Shown here: one piece after another, positions 42,192 to 52,361 of the stretch
Numbering within the stretch: position 1 is the first letter of the stretch
Layout of the letters: each line of letters begins with the position of its first letter
Assembly: GCA_030528455.1 (NCBI GenBank)
Contig: JAUMYW010000011.1
Span: 1-60,575 of the forward strand
Length of the DNA: 60,575 nt
Source: Neisseria sp.
GTDB lineage: Bacteria; Pseudomonadota; Gammaproteobacteria; Burkholderiales; Neisseriaceae
Direction of reading: 5' to 3'
Program-made: the position numbers and the translations under genes
Notes under the pieces: generated by a model
The model's database searches: none
Told to the model about the DNA's origin: nothing
The model's input: only the letters and a program-made list of their open reading frames with translations

Positions 42192-42592
42192 AAGAAAATA
42201 ATGCCTTTAAAATGTGAAAATAAAATATATCGAAATATTCGTAAAATCCAAAATTATAACATGATTTGCAATTTTCTTAAAAGAAGAAGCCGACGACTCC
42301 CCACACTCCCTCTCACACCCCAATCCTCTCCGGCTGTTTAGTTAAACTATGTAAAATATAAATGCAATTGAAATCAACTATCAAAATCGTAATTTTCAAA
42401 ACTTTTTAAAAAACAATTTGTTAACATTTTCCAAGAATTTTTCCAAGCTCTCTTTATTTTTGATAATTATTTGTATTTAAAATACAAAATTGCACTTATT
42501 TTTTTTGATGTTAGAATGCGCGTCATCTGAAACGGACAACTCTCCGCAACTCAATCCGAGTACGGAATAGCTGCATTGGAAAGGAAAAAATT
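42192..42592. promoter_or_regulatory. Divergent typA/bfrA intergenic region with bfr promoter and possible Fur site
   Basis: 401 bp, strongly AT-rich from about 42340. A promoter for the bfr genes is TTGCAC (42490-42495), 16-nt spacer, TAGAAT (42512-42517). A sequence resembling a Fur box begins GATAATTATT at 42462-42480 (about 11 of 19 matches by hand), just upstream of the -35. Iron control of bacterioferritin would make sense, but the match is weak. Confidence 0.5.
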
Positions 42593-43081
42593 ATGCAAGG
42601 CGATAAAGAAATCATTGCTTATATGAACGAACTCTTGGCCGGGGAACTGGCTGCTCGCGACCAATATTTCATCCACTCCCGTATGTATTCGGAGTGGGGC
42701 TATACCCGACTGTTCGAGCGTATCGGTCACGAAGTCGAAGACGAAACCCTGCATGCGGAAGCGTTTATCCGCCGCATTCTGATGCTGGGCGGTACTCCGA
42801 ACATGGTTCCCTCCAAGCTGAATATCGGCAGCAATGTCGTCGAAATGCTGGAAGCGGATTTGAACACCGAACTGGAAGTTCAGGCTGCTTTGAAAAAAGG
42901 CATCAAATTGTGCGAAGAAAAACAGGATTATGTTTCCCGCGATCTGATGGTCGCCCAACTGAAAGACACCGAAGAAGACCATGCCCACTGGCTGGAACAG
43001 CAACTGCGTCTGATTAAGCTGATCGGCGAACAAAACTATCTGCAAAGCCAATTGAACGGCGGTGCGCCTGTCGGCCACTAA
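42593..43081 (+). CDS. bfrA: Bacterioferritin subunit BfrA (ferroxidase type)
   Basis: 162 residues, four-helix ferritin subunit. Aligned by hand to E. coli Bfr, the ferroxidase ligands are kept: Glu18, Glu51, His54, a Glu near 93, and Glu/His in [10 protein letters not shown]. The heme ligand Met52 is Thr (EDETLHAE). This subunit should therefore oxidise iron but not ligate heme. Its partner BfrB, 14 nt downstream, shows the opposite pattern. Gonococcal BfrA/BfrB are known to build a mixed 24-mer. Confidence 0.95.
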   Translation: MQGDKEIIAYMNELLAGELAARDQYFIHSRMYSEWGYTRLFERIGHEVEDETLHAEAFIRRILMLGGTPNMVPSKLNIGSNVVEMLEADLNTELEVQAALKKGIKLCEEKQDYVSRDLMVAQLKDTEEDHAHWLEQQLRLIKLIGEQNYLQSQLNGGAPVGH

Positions 43082-43095
43082 ACGGAGGTGCAAAT

Positions 43096-43569
43096 ATGAA
43101 AGGCGATCGTCTGGTTATCCGCGAGCTGAACAAAAACCTCGGCCTGCTGCTGGTAACAATTAACCAATACTTTCTGCATGCTCGCATTTTGAAAAACTGG
43201 GGGTTTGAAGAATTGGGTGGGCATTTCTACAAACAGTCCATTATTGAAATGAAATCTGCCGATGCGATTATCGAGCGCATTCTTCTGTTGGAAGGTTTGC
43301 CGAACCTGCAGGAATTGGGCAAACTGCTGATCGGCGAAGAAGTAGCAGAAATCATCAAATGCGATCTGACCAAGGAGCAAGACAAGCACGCCGCACTGGC
43401 AGAAGCCATCAAAGTGTGCGAAGAGCAGCAGGATTACGTTTCCCGCCAACTGCTCGAAGGCCAGAAAAACATCAACGAAGAGCAAATCGATTGGCTGGTA
43501 AACCAGCAGGAGCTTATGGCTACTCTCGGTTTGGCAAACTATCTGCAAACAGCGGCGCAAGAGGATTGA
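43096..43569 (+). CDS. bfrB: Bacterioferritin subunit BfrB (heme-binding type)
   Basis: 157 residues. Heme ligand Met52 is present (IIEMKSAD), but ferroxidase residues are lost: Leu at 18, Ser at 54, and Gln in NEEQIDWL where His130 is expected. It should bind heme and mediate electron transfer during iron release while BfrA oxidises iron. A GGAGGT ribosome site precedes the ATG. The two genes form an operon ending at the terminator 43605. Confidence 0.95.
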   Translation: MKGDRLVIRELNKNLGLLLVTINQYFLHARILKNWGFEELGGHFYKQSIIEMKSADAIIERILLLEGLPNLQELGKLLIGEEVAEIIKCDLTKEQDKHAALAEAIKVCEEQQDYVSRQLLEGQKNINEEQIDWLVNQQELMATLGLANYLQTAAQED

Positions 43570-43604
43570 TAACAAACCACTACCGAAAACAATCCCTCAC
43601 CAGA

Positions 43605-43635
43605 AACAGCCCGTCTCCAAGACGGGCTGTTTTTT
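43605..43635 (+). terminator. bfrAB terminator
   Basis: AACAGCCCGTCT-CCA-AGACGGGCTGTT is a perfect 12-bp stem with a 3-nt loop, and the stem continues directly into TTTT. It begins 36 nt after the bfrB stop. Confidence 0.93.
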
Positions 43636-43718
43636 CTTACCGTCTGCAGCAAACTGGCACGGACGGCAGAAAAGATATATCCTTACAGACGGCATATTGT
43701 GTTCGTGATTCCTTATCT

Positions 43719-44735
43719 ATGATCCCTTCTTCCCGTATTTGGCAGCGTTTCCGCCACCACCGGCGCGGCTTTTACAGCCTACTGCTGTTACTTATTCTGT
43801 TTGCTGCGGCCCTGCTCTCACCCGTTTGGAGCAACGACAAACCCTTGTGGATCCATTATCAGGGGCAGCACTATTTTCCCCTGTTTGCCGAATACCACGA
43901 CCGCGAATTCGGCGGCCACTTCGACACGCCCGCCGACTACTTCGACCCGCTTATCCGCCGCAATCTCGCTGCAGACGGCAACTTCGCCCTGTTTCCGCCC
44001 AATCCTTATGCCGCCGGCACACTCAACGAATTCGACACCGTACCCGACCCCGCACCGCCTTCCTCCAACCATCTGCTCGGCACCGACGACCGAGGCCGCG
44101 ATATTCTGGCGCGTTTGTCATACGGCTTCCGAGATTCGCTCTTGTTCGCTCTCGCGCTCACCGCCCTAACCACCGCCATAGGCATCTTTTTTGGCGCAAT
44201 ACAGGGCTATTTCGGCGGCAAAACCGACTTGTGGATACAGCGTTTTCTCGAAATTTGGAGTGGCATGCCCGAGCTTTACCTGCTGATTATCCTGTCGTCC
44301 TTTTTCAGCCCGAGCCTTCTGGTACTGCTGATTCTGCTGTCGCTGTTCGGCTGGATGGGCTTGTCGGACTACGTCCGCGCCGAATTTCTGAAAAACCGAC
44401 AGGCCGATTACGTTGCCGCCGCCAAAAGCATGGGGGTAGGCAACCGCCGCATCATTTGGCGGCATATTCTGCCCAACAGCATGACCCCCGTACTCGCTTT
44501 CCTGCCCTTCCGTATTTCCGGCGCGGTACTCGCCCTGACCAGCCTCGACTTTCTCGGCTTGGGCGTACCCGCCTCGCAAGCCAGTTTGGGCGAGCTGCTC
44601 TCGCAGGGCAAAGACAATCTCGATGCGTGGTGGATAGGTCTTTCCGCCTTCGGCACGCTGACTGTTATGCTGCTACTTCTGGTCATGGTCGGCGAAGGGC
44701 TGCGCCAAGCATTTGATGTACGGGCGAAAAATTAA
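43719..44735 (+). CDS. yejE: ABC transporter permease, YejE/DppC type
   Basis: 338 residues. An N-terminal helix (about 17-34), a periplasmic segment with aromatic/proline-rich sequence (HYQGQHYFPLFAEYHDREFG), then HLLGTDDRGRDILARLSYG, the signature of peptide-importer permeases. Five further helices surround the cytoplasmic EAA-like loop YVAAAKSMGVGNRRIIWRHI. Yej systems import peptides, including microcin C in enterics. The matching ATPase is yejF, but a foreign-looking gene lies between. No yejA or yejB is present in this window. Confidence 0.88.
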   Translation: MIPSSRIWQRFRHHRRGFYSLLLLLILFAAALLSPVWSNDKPLWIHYQGQHYFPLFAEYHDREFGGHFDTPADYFDPLIRRNLAADGNFALFPPNPYAAGTLNEFDTVPDPAPPSSNHLLGTDDRGRDILARLSYGFRDSLLFALALTALTTAIGIFFGAIQGYFGGKTDLWIQRFLEIWSGMPELYLLIILSSFFSPSLLVLLILLSLFGWMGLSDYVRAEFLKNRQADYVAAAKSMGVGNRRIIWRHILPNSMTPVLAFLPFRISGAVLALTSLDFLGLGVPASQASLGELLSQGKDNLDAWWIGLSAFGTLTVMLLLLVMVGEGLRQAFDVRAKN

Positions 44736-44763
44736 CCGACCTATATAGAACAAGGATTAGACT

Positions 44764-45276
44764 ATGAATAGTCAAGAAAAAAATTGCCCTTCTCAACAAT
44801 CAAATAAAAATTTTTCGTCATTTATTATTGAGGAATTACTGGCCTTTCTTATCCAATTTATAATTCTTTTCTGTGTCATTGTGCTTTTATCAAACTGCTT
44901 ATCAAATGAAGACGTTTTGGTTAAGTTTGCCGAAAGCAAGCTGGATTCCACACATGAACTTTTTCTCACCTTTCTTGCTACTATTTTTGCATTAGGGCTT
45001 CTGACTACAATACAAAAACTATTGGGAGATAAGTATACCTTTTGGAATAAGATTATCGACAATACTTTATTAGAATTTCCTCGCACAATTTATTTATTCG
45101 GCAGCAGCTTAACATCGGTAACTGCATCTGTTGGCCTCTATATTAAATTACACCCTAACAATAAAGATAACCCTACTTTCTTTTTTACTTATGCAATATT
45201 CTTTGCAATAGTATTTTTTATATACGGCTGTGGCATGAAATATTTATTGATTAGAAATACATTAAAAAATAAATAA
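44764..45276 (+). CDS. AT-rich membrane protein of unknown function
   Basis: 170 residues, unrecognised. A polar Asn/Gln/Ser-rich N-terminus is followed by about four hydrophobic segments (roughly 27-47, 67-86, 104-125, 139-158). The gene is far more AT-rich than the flanking yejE and yejF (about one third GC against well over half) and contains no DUS. It fits between the two transporter genes with gaps of 28 and 16 nt, so it likely sits in their transcript. The position suggests a later insertion. Superinfection exclusion or immunity is possible but unproven. Confidence 0.72.
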   Translation: MNSQEKNCPSQQSNKNFSSFIIEELLAFLIQFIILFCVIVLLSNCLSNEDVLVKFAESKLDSTHELFLTFLATIFALGLLTTIQKLLGDKYTFWNKIIDNTLLEFPRTIYLFGSSLTSVTASVGLYIKLHPNNKDNPTFFFTYAIFFAIVFFIYGCGMKYLLIRNTLKNK

Positions 45277-45292
45277 ACATTCTTAAAAACAG

Positions 45293-46840
45293 ATGAATAC
45301 TCTTGAAATCCGCAATTTAAACGCCTTTTTCGACAAACATCAGGTTCTTCACGACATCTGCCTGCACATTCCGCGTGGCAAAAAAACCGCCATTGTCGGC
45401 GAAAGCGGCAGCGGCAAAACCATATTGGCGCAAAGCCTGATGCGTTTGAATCCCGATGTACGGCTGGAAGGCGGCATTTTTCTGGACGGCGAAAACCTGC
45501 TCTCCTGCTCCGAAAGCCGTCTGCAGCAGCTGCGCGGCGGCACGGTCGGCATGGTCTTTCAAGAACCGATGAGCGCGCTCAATCCGATTATGCGCGTCGG
45601 TCGGCAAATCGGCGAAGCTGCGGAACAGCATCTCGGTCTGAACCGCCGCGAAGCCTGGCAGAGAGCAGTCGGCGTACTGAGGGAAACCGGCATCGGAGAT
45701 GCAGACGGCAAAGCCGCCGCCTATCCTTTCCAATTATCGGGAGGGCAACGCCAACGCGCCATGATTGCCTCTGCCATCGCCGCCGAACCCGCTCTGCTGA
45801 TTGCAGACGAACCGACCACCGCACTCGATGCCGCTGTACAAATGCAGATTCTGGAACTGCTCGACACTTTGCAGCAGAAACACGGCATGACCCTGCTCTA
45901 CATCAGCCACGATTTGAACCTGGTGCGCCGTTTTGCCGACGAAGTCGTTGTGATGCAGAACGGACGGATAGTCGAACAAGGCAGTGCCGAAGCCGTTTTC
46001 AGACAGCCCGAACACGACTACACCAAAATGCTGCTCGACAGCCTGCCCGAACGCCGTGCCGCCGTTCTGCCGTCTGAAAACGGCTCGCCTGTTCTGCGTG
46101 CAGACGGCTTGAGCTGCAGCATCCGCGAAAAAAACAACGGCTGGTTTCGAACACGGGAAAGAACCCTGCTGCACCCGCTGTCTTTCAATCTGCATTCAAG
46201 CGAAACGCTGGGCATCATCGGCGAAAGCGGCAGCGGCAAAACCACGTTGGCCAAATCACTGCTCGGCCTGAGCGACAGCAGCGGCAGCGTACTGCTGGAC
46301 GGCCGTCCGCTCGACCGCACGGCGCGGCGCAATATCCAAATGGTATTCCAAGACCCGTTCGGCGCATTTAATCCGCGCATGAACATTCTCGACATCGTTG
46401 CCGAAGCTCTGGACGTTCACGAAAAAAACATTGGTGAAGGCGAAAGAATGCGGCGCGTACAGGAAGTTTTGCAGACAGTCGGCCTGCCCGACAACATTCT
46501 TGACCGCTATCCGCACGAATTTTCCGGCGGCCAACGGCAGCGGCTGGCCATCGCACGCGCCCTAATCGTCCGCCCGAAGATTTTGGTTTTGGACGAACCG
46601 ACCAGCGCGTTGGACGCTCAAAACCGCCGCCAAATCCTGAACCTGCTCGCCGATTTGCAGACGCAGTTCGGCCTGTCACTGATTTTGATCAGCCACGATT
46701 TGGCGGTTATCCGCGCCCTGTCGCACCGCGTGATGGTGCTGCGGCACGGCAGAGTTTTGGAAAGCGGCAGCTGCGAAGAAGTATTCGCCCGCCCCAATCA
46801 CAAATATACTCAGAAACTATTGCAGTATGCCGGTGCTTGA
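45293..46840 (+). CDS. yejF: Peptide ABC transporter ATPase with two nucleotide-binding domains, YejF type
   Basis: 515 residues, two fused ABC domains. Domain 1: Walker A GESGSGKT (about 37-44), signature [10 protein letters not shown], Walker [13 protein letters not shown]. Domain 2: Walker A GESGSGKT (about 311-318), signature [10 protein letters not shown], Walker [13 protein letters not shown]. It energises the YejE-type importer. Fused DppD/DppF-like ATPases are characteristic of YejF and GsiA. DUS words lie within the coding sequence. Confidence 0.93.
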   Translation: MNTLEIRNLNAFFDKHQVLHDICLHIPRGKKTAIVGESGSGKTILAQSLMRLNPDVRLEGGIFLDGENLLSCSESRLQQLRGGTVGMVFQEPMSALNPIMRVGRQIGEAAEQHLGLNRREAWQRAVGVLRETGIGDADGKAAAYPFQLSGGQRQRAMIASAIAAEPALLIADEPTTALDAAVQMQILELLDTLQQKHGMTLLYISHDLNLVRRFADEVVVMQNGRIVEQGSAEAVFRQPEHDYTKMLLDSLPERRAAVLPSENGSPVLRADGLSCSIREKNNGWFRTRERTLLHPLSFNLHSSETLGIIGESGSGKTTLAKSLLGLSDSSGSVLLDGRPLDRTARRNIQMVFQDPFGAFNPRMNILDIVAEALDVHEKNIGEGERMRRVQEVLQTVGLPDNILDRYPHEFSGGQRQRLAIARALIVRPKILVLDEPTSALDAQNRRQILNLLADLQTQFGLSLILISHDLAVIRALSHRVMVLRHGRVLESGSCEEVFARPNHKYTQKLLQYAGA

Positions 46841-46925
46841 AATTTGGCCGATAAAGCCCTATTCTGCACACTTAGCACAAAAGGATGCCCCTTTTGTCGG
46901 AACGATAAATCGAAAGGTTAAAATA

Positions 46926-47258
46926 ATGAGCAGCGAATTGATTGTAAACGCTACCGATGCGAGCTTTGAAGAGGATGTTTTGAAATCCGAACTGCCTGTT
47001 TTGCTGGACTTTTGGGCACCTTGGTGCGGTCCTTGCAAAATGATTGCTCCTGTTTTGGACGAAATTGCCTCCGAATTCGACGGCCGTCTGAAAGTGGTAA
47101 AAGTAAACGTGGACGAAAACCAGCAGGTACCCGCACAATTCGGCGTACGCGGTATTCCCACACTGATGGTGTTCAAAAACGGCGAAAACGTGGCGACCAA
47201 AGTCGGTGCTTTGGCCAAAAACCAGCTGGTTGCTTTCATTCAGGCTTCCATCTCCTAA
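46926..47258 (+). CDS. trxA: Thioredoxin
   Basis: 110 residues. Classic thioredoxin with [14 protein letters not shown] (redox pair WCGPC), cis-proline region [13 protein letters not shown] and the usual length. It has no signal peptide, so it is cytoplasmic. The frame is open from 46827, but ATG 46926 (MSSELIVNA) has AAAGG upstream and fits the family. A strong terminator follows. Confidence 0.95.
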   Translation: MSSELIVNATDASFEEDVLKSELPVLLDFWAPWCGPCKMIAPVLDEIASEFDGRLKVVKVNVDENQQVPAQFGVRGIPTLMVFKNGENVATKVGALAKNQLVAFIQASIS

Positions 47259-47272
47259 GCACAGTTCCCGAC

Positions 47273-47308
47273 AAAAACGGTATGCCGCAAACCGCGCATA
47301 CCGTTTTT
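47273..47308. terminator. Bidirectional terminator after trxA
   Basis: AAAAACGGTATGC (47273-47285) and GCATACCGTTTTT (47296-47308) form a perfect 13-bp stem with a 10-nt loop and T/A tracts on both sides. It separates trxA from the convergent ubiC. Confidence 0.93.
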
Positions 47309-47356
47309 CTCACGTCTTCTCCTCTGTCTGAAACCGCAGTTTCCGCACCGTTCAAA

Positions 47357-47914
47357 TCAAGGCAGATAAGATTTCAATGCGGGCAGAAAACACTCCGCCA
47401 AACCGAGCAAATCGCCGTTCGGTGCGGCAAACAGCGAGCGGCGGGCAGCAAAGGCCGTCTGAAAACTGCCGTTTTCCCCGTTCCCGACCGCAGGCCAGCA
47501 AGCCGGCGGCAGCGGCGAAACATATTCCAAAGGCGAGCGGCTGATATTCAAACTGCCGTCAAACAAACGTTCGCCCAAAGGCTGCGTACCGCAATCGAGC
47601 AGGCTGCGCCAAAATACGCTGTCGGCCGCACACGCGCTCTGCGCCCAAACAACCGCTTCTCCGTCCAAACACAGATGCACTTCGCGCACAAACAGACGCT
47701 CCTGTGCGGCAAACGCCGGCCAAAATCCGCCCGCGCATCCTTCGCCCAAATGCCTCAGGGTAACGGAAAAACGGCCGCCCAAGCTGCGTAAGGCCTGTGT
47801 CAGCGATTGGGTTTGCAGCAAAGCGGCGGCACGTTCGGAAACTTCCGCCTGCTGCGGCCAGCAGATCTGCCATGATGCCGCCTGCTCGGTTTGTCGTGCG
47901 TTTTCGGTTTTCAC
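47357..47914 (-). CDS. ubiC: Chorismate lyase UbiC
   Basis: 185 residues. It converts chorismate to 4-hydroxybenzoate, the first ubiquinone-specific step. Similarity to E. coli UbiC is clear in SLTQALRSLGGRFSVTLRH, REVHLCLDGEAVVWAQSA, the core LLDCGTQPLGERLF and the C-terminal GLAECFLPA with the catalytic glutamate. GTG 47914 is preceded by AAGGA 8 nt upstream. The protein has about 20 more residues than the E. coli enzyme at the N-terminus. The usual partner ubiA is not adjacent. Confidence 0.83.
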   Translation of the reverse strand: MKTENARQTEQAASWQICWPQQAEVSERAAALLQTQSLTQALRSLGGRFSVTLRHLGEGCAGGFWPAFAAQERLFVREVHLCLDGEAVVWAQSACAADSVFWRSLLDCGTQPLGERLFDGSLNISRSPLEYVSPLPPACWPAVGNGENGSFQTAFAARRSLFAAPNGDLLGLAECFLPALKSYLP

Positions 47915-48068
47915 GGTTTTTCCTTTGTTCAAACAATTCTGCGGGAGAAAATGTTTTGCCCGATGCAAAAAGCGGATGTTCCGGCAGACAAACCGCCTTT
48001 CGTTTCTGATTTGCAAACAAAGTCTTCTTTCGTCTCGGTTCCGCAGCAACCGCACTTTTCAGACGGCA

Positions 48069-49994
48069 TCAGAACATATCGGCAAATTCCGCCGCCACCG
48101 CCGCATCAATTTGCTCCAATTCTTCTTCGGCGGCCAGCCAGATTTCTTCCCAATGCGCGAGCTGTTTTCGGGCTTCGGCCGATTGCGCCAATGTTTCCTG
48201 CAAACGGGCTTTATTGTCGTCGGCATAGGCGTTTTCGTCGGCCAAAAACGTTTCGCAGGCCGTCTGAATATCCTGCCATTGCGCCATTTCTTTTTCGGCT
48301 TTGGCAATCTGCTGCTGCACGGGCTTGCTGCGGCGCGATTTCTCCTGCCGCATCTGCGCTTCAACGCGCTTGGCATCTTTGCGGTTTTGCGTTTGAGCCG
48401 AAGCGGCGGGCGCGGCGGCGGCGTTTTCCTGTGCCAGCCGCCATTGGCGGTAGTCTTCCAAATCGCCGTCGAAGTTTTTCAGACAGCCTTGGTGGATGAG
48501 CAGGAAGCTGTCTGTCGTGGCTTCCAACAGGCTGCGGTCGTGCGATACGGCAATCAATGCACCCTGGAAGCTTTGCAAAGCCAGCGTCAGCGCATGGCGC
48601 ATATCCAAATCGAGATGGTTGGTCGGTTCGTCCAAGAGCAGCAGATTGGGTTTCTGCCACACCAGCAGAGCCAAAGCCAAACGCGCTTTTTCGCCACCGG
48701 AGAACGGCGCAATCGGCTGCACCGCCATATCGCCCGCAAAATTGAAACCGCCGAGGAAATTGCGGATTTCCTGTTCGCGCACATCGGGCGAAAGCTGCCG
48801 GATATGCCAGACGGGGCTTTGGTCGTCGCGCAGAATATCGAGCTGGTGCTGCGCGAAATAGCCGATTTTGAGTTTGTCTGAACGGACAATCCTGCCGGAA
48901 AGCAAGGTTGTTTCGCCCGCCAATGCTTTGATAAACGTCGATTTTCCGCTGCCGTTCACACCGAGCAGGCCGTAACGCGCCCCGCTTTCCAAAGACAGCG
49001 AAACCTGGTTCAGTACGGTTGCGCTGCCGTAACCCAAATCGGCCTGCTCCAATTTCAACAGGGGATTGGGCAGATGTTCGGGGGTATCGAAGGAGAAGGC
49101 AAATTCGCTGTCCAAATGGGCGGGCGCGATGCGTTCTAGTTTTTCCAATGCCTTCATGCGGCTTTGCGCCTGAGTCGCTTTGGTGGCTTTGGCTTTGAAA
49201 CGGTCGACAAAGGATTGCAGATGTTTGATTTGTGCCTGCTGTTTGACATAGGCGGCCTGCTGCTGTGCCAAACGGTTGGCACGTTCGGTTTGGTAAAAAT
49301 CGTAATTGCCGCCGTAGAGCGTCAGCCTGCGGTCGGCCAGTTCGACCGTCTGGTTGCAGACGGCATTGAGAAAGTCGCGGTCGTGCGAAATCACGATTTG
49401 CGTACAGGACAAACCGGCCAGATGCTGTTCCAGCCACAAAACAGTTTCCAAATCCAAATGGTTGGTCGGTTCGTCCAACAGCAGCAAATCGGCGCGGCAC
49501 ATCAGTGCCTGCGCCAGATTCAGACGCATCCGCCAGCCGCCGGAAAACGATTTGACGGGTCTGCCGTGTTCTTCTTGGGAAAAACCCAATCCGCTCAAAA
49601 GTTTGGCTGCCCGCGCGGGCGCGGTATAGGCATCGATTTCTTCCAACTTGGCATGGTATTCGGCAATTTTCAAACCATCGTTCAAAGCTTCCGCCCGGGT
49701 CAAAGCCGTCTGCAGCACTTGCAATTCGGCATCGCCCTGCAACACATAATCAGCTGCGGAAATGTCCAGCGCGGGCGTTTCCTGCGCTACGGCTGCGGTT
49801 TTCCAATGCTTCGGAATCAGCACATCGCCCGCGTCTTGCGGAATTTCGCCTTTGAGCAGGGCAAACAGGCTGGATTTGCCGCTGCCGTTTTTACCGATCA
49901 GGCCGACCCGCCTGCCGGGTTTGACATTTAACGAAGCCTGTTGCAGCAAGACTTTCAGGCCGCGTTGGAGGGTGAGGTTTTTCAGTTCAATCAT
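48069..49994 (-). CDS. ABC-F family ATPase, YheS/Uup-like
   Basis: 641 residues. Two ABC domains without membrane parts: Walker A GKNGSGKS and GVNGSGKS, signatures SFSGGWRMR and FSGGEKAR, Walker B LLLLDEPTNHLD in both. The inter-domain linker is helical (ANRLAQQQAAYVKQQAQIKH). A C-terminal charged coiled coil (about 530-640) follows. The length matches E. coli YheS (637). ABC-F proteins bind the ribosomal E site and relieve stalling. TTG 50006 is in frame; ATG 49994 (MIELKNLTLQRG) fits the family. Confidence 0.92.
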   Translation of the reverse strand: MIELKNLTLQRGLKVLLQQASLNVKPGRRVGLIGKNGSGKSSLFALLKGEIPQDAGDVLIPKHWKTAAVAQETPALDISAADYVLQGDAELQVLQTALTRAEALNDGLKIAEYHAKLEEIDAYTAPARAAKLLSGLGFSQEEHGRPVKSFSGGWRMRLNLAQALMCRADLLLLDEPTNHLDLETVLWLEQHLAGLSCTQIVISHDRDFLNAVCNQTVELADRRLTLYGGNYDFYQTERANRLAQQQAAYVKQQAQIKHLQSFVDRFKAKATKATQAQSRMKALEKLERIAPAHLDSEFAFSFDTPEHLPNPLLKLEQADLGYGSATVLNQVSLSLESGARYGLLGVNGSGKSTFIKALAGETTLLSGRIVRSDKLKIGYFAQHQLDILRDDQSPVWHIRQLSPDVREQEIRNFLGGFNFAGDMAVQPIAPFSGGEKARLALALLVWQKPNLLLLDEPTNHLDLDMRHALTLALQSFQGALIAVSHDRSLLEATTDSFLLIHQGCLKNFDGDLEDYRQWRLAQENAAAAPAASAQTQNRKDAKRVEAQMRQEKSRRSKPVQQQIAKAEKEMAQWQDIQTACETFLADENAYADDNKARLQETLAQSAEARKQLAHWEEIWLAAEEELEQIDAAVAAEFADMF

Positions 49995-50047
49995 GATGTC
50001 CGACAATCGCTGTGCAGCAGAGGGAAAAAGCGGAAAAATACGCGAAA

Positions 50048-50074
50048 GGCCGTCTGTAAAACGTTCAGACGGCC
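50048..50074. terminator. panD terminator, inverted uptake-word pair
   Basis: GGCCGTCTG and CAGACGGCC pair over 9 bp with a 9-nt loop. The right arm is the canonical AA-type word (GCCGTCTGAA on the minus strand). It lies 6 nt beyond the panD stop and upstream of the ABC-F gene. Confidence 0.65.
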
Positions 50075-50080
50075 CAATGT

Positions 50081-50464
50081 TTACAAAACGGTATGCGGCG
50101 GCTCATAACGGATAATGTCGCGGACAGCGTTGTTTTCGTCCACCAGCACCACTTTCGGCTCGTGCGCGGCGATTTCCAGCTCCGAAAGCATCACATACGA
50201 CATGATAATCACAATGTCGCCCTTCTGCACCAAACGCGCCGCCGCGCCGTTCAGACAGACTACGCCGCTGCCTCGTTCGCCGGGAATGGCGTAGGTTTCA
50301 AAACGTTCGCCGTTGTTGTTGTTCACAATCTGCACTTTTTCATTGACGCAGATGCCGGCTGCATCGAGCAGGTCCAAATCGACTGTGATGCTGCCGACAT
50401 AGTTCAAATCGGCTTCGGTAACGGCGGCGCGGTGGATTTTGCCGCCGAGCATGGTACGGAACAT
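50081..50464 (-). CDS. panD: Aspartate 1-decarboxylase proenzyme
   Basis: 127 residues. It makes beta-alanine for pantothenate. The self-processing site is Gly24-Ser25 in YVGSITVD; cleavage turns Ser25 into the pyruvoyl cofactor. Other conserved parts: [25 protein letters not shown] and [21 protein letters not shown] 50464 has AAAGGA 6 nt upstream; the extra 18 codons to 50518 are not supported. It is the last gene of panB-panC-panD. Confidence 0.97.
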   Translation of the reverse strand: MFRTMLGGKIHRAAVTEADLNYVGSITVDLDLLDAAGICVNEKVQIVNNNNGERFETYAIPGERGSGVVCLNGAAARLVQKGDIVIIMSYVMLSELEIAAHEPKVVLVDENNAVRDIIRYEPPHTVL

Positions 50465-50568
50465 GTTTATCCTTTTATCGGCCTGCGTGCGGACAGCTTT
50501 GATGCCGTCTGAAAACACGCCCGCAGGAATTCAATCGAAAAACCCGCAATTATAACGGCTGCGGCCGA

Positions 50569-51402
50569 TTATAAAAACACTTCGATATTGTCAATCAGCC
50601 GCGTGCCGCCCAAACGTGCCGCCGCCAGCACGACCGGCCGTTTTTCACCCGAACGGGCAACCGCCAGCGTATCGGCCTGACGGATTTCCAAATAATCGAC
50701 CGTCCAACCGTTGGCACGCAGATTGTCCGCCGCCGCTTGCTCCAAATCGGCATAGGCGGTACTGCCGTTTTCCAGCGCACGGGCAACGGTCTGCAACTGC
50801 GCATACAAACGCGGGGCTTCGGCGCGTTCGGCTTCGCTCAGGTACTGGTTGCGGCTCGACAATGCCAAGCCGTCTGCAGCCCTCCCCGTATCCACCGGCA
50901 CGATTTCGATATCCATATCCAAATCGCGCACCATGCCTTTGATGACGGCAAGCTGCTGGTAGTCTTTCTTGCCGAAACAGGCAACATCGGGCTTGACGAT
51001 ATTGAACAGTTTGGCAACCACTGTGGCCACTCCCCGGAAATGGCCCGGGCGGAACGCGCCGCACAATTCGTTTTGCAGGTTCGGCGGCTCGACATTGTAT
51101 TGCTGGGCAACATTCGGATAAAGTTCGGCCTCGTCCGGTGCGAACACGACCGCCACGCCTTCGTTTTGCAGTTTTGCCGCGTCATCGCCCAAGGTGCGCG
51201 GATATTTGTCGAAATCCTCGCCCTGACCGAATTGCAGGCGATTCACAAAAATGCTGACAACGGTATGTTCGGCACGTTTCGCCGCTTCGCGCACCAGCGC
51301 GAGATGGCCTTCGTGCAGATTGCCCATGGTCGGCACAAAGGCGACCGTTCCTGCGGTTTTGCGCCATTCGCGCAATTCTTTGACGGTATGGATGATTTTC
51401 AA
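50569..51402 (-). CDS. panC: Pantothenate synthetase
   Basis: 277 residues. It joins pantoate and beta-alanine using ATP. Nucleotide-binding motif [17 protein letters not shown], then [36 protein letters not shown] and the KMSKS-like ALSSRNQYL. The start is TTG 51402 (reads [10 protein letters not shown], with Met in meningococcal PanC), with AAGGA 8 nt upstream; no ATG fits the alignment. A weak start could lower its expression relative to panB, but this is an inference. Confidence 0.95.
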   Translation of the reverse strand: MKIIHTVKELREWRKTAGTVAFVPTMGNLHEGHLALVREAAKRAEHTVVSIFVNRLQFGQGEDFDKYPRTLGDDAAKLQNEGVAVVFAPDEAELYPNVAQQYNVEPPNLQNELCGAFRPGHFRGVATVVAKLFNIVKPDVACFGKKDYQQLAVIKGMVRDLDMDIEIVPVDTGRAADGLALSSRNQYLSEAERAEAPRLYAQLQTVARALENGSTAYADLEQAAADNLRANGWTVDYLEIRQADTLAVARSGEKRPVVLAAARLGGTRLIDNIEVFL

Positions 51403-51491
51403 ATGCTGTTCCTTTTTCAAACGGCCTTTGCACCTGTTTGGCGCATGACCTGCAACCGGATGCCGTCTGCAATCGGGACGGCACGACGTTT

Positions 51492-52283
51492 TTAAAAGAA
51501 TGTATGTTCTTCGGCGGGGAAACTGCCGTTTTTTACGGCTTCTGCATAGGCAGCGAAAGCGGCTTGAATACCGCTGCTGCCTGCCAAAAAGTTTTTCACG
51601 AATTTGGCGGTTTTTTCCGGCGGGAAAACACCCAGCATATCGTGCATTACCAAAACCTGTCCGCCGCAATTCAAGCCCGCACCGATCCCGATGGTCGGCG
51701 CATTTACCGAAGCGGTTACTTCCGCCGCCAATGCCGCCGGCACGCACTCCATCAAAATCAGCGATGCACCCGCCTCATCGTGCGCCTTGGCATCGTCGAG
51801 CAGGATTTTGCCTGCTTCGCCGCGGCCTTGTACCCTGTAACCGCCGAAAGTATTGACCGATTGCGGGGTAAGACCGATATGGGCGCAGACGGGAATGCCG
51901 CGCTGTTGCAGAAATGCAGTGGTTTCCGCCATAAACGCGCCGCCTTCGAGTTTGACCATGTGCGCGCCCGCCGCCATCAGTTCGGAGGAAGCGGCGAAGG
52001 CCTGCTCTTTGCTCTGCTGGTATGCGCCGAACGGCAAATCGGCCAGCACCATGGCGTTTTCCGCACCGTTGGCAACGGCGGCGGTGTGGTAGCACATATC
52101 AGCCAGCGTAACCGGCAGCGTTGTTTTTTTCCCCTGAACGACCATGCCCAGCGAATCGCCGACCAGCAGGACATCGATGCCGGCCCGGTCTGCCAGTGCT
52201 GCAAAAGCGGCATCGTAACAGGCCAGCATGGCAATCTTATTGCCTTCGGCCTTCATTTTTTTCAGGGTGTTTACAGTAATCAT
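51492..52283 (-). CDS. panB: 3-methyl-2-oxobutanoate hydroxymethyltransferase
   Basis: 263 residues. It makes ketopantoate from ketoisovalerate and methylene-tetrahydrofolate. TIM barrel with metal ligands in [24 protein letters not shown], the base-containing [26 protein letters not shown] and HDMLGVFP. Two in-frame ATGs compete. The AAGGA site lies 1 nt from the first (52292) and 8 nt from the second (52283), so the second is chosen; it also matches meningococcal PanB (MITVNTL). Confidence 0.97.
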   Translation of the reverse strand: MITVNTLKKMKAEGNKIAMLACYDAAFAALADRAGIDVLLVGDSLGMVVQGKKTTLPVTLADMCYHTAAVANGAENAMVLADLPFGAYQQSKEQAFAASSELMAAGAHMVKLEGGAFMAETTAFLQQRGIPVCAHIGLTPQSVNTFGGYRVQGRGEAGKILLDDAKAHDEAGASLILMECVPAALAAEVTASVNAPTIGIGAGLNCGGQVLVMHDMLGVFPPEKTAKFVKNFLAGSSGIQAAFAAYAEAVKNGSFPAEEHTFF

Positions 52284-52361
52284 GTGTTGCATTTCCTTGA
52301 TGGAGGACGAGTCGTCCGAACAGTGTGTAAATGACGGCTATGCTGCCGCCTGCAATCAGTT

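Noticed and set aside
43359-44735. 458-codon form of the YejE-like permease
   Set aside because: The upstream part overlaps bfrB and its terminator; ATG 43719 begins directly before the first membrane helix.
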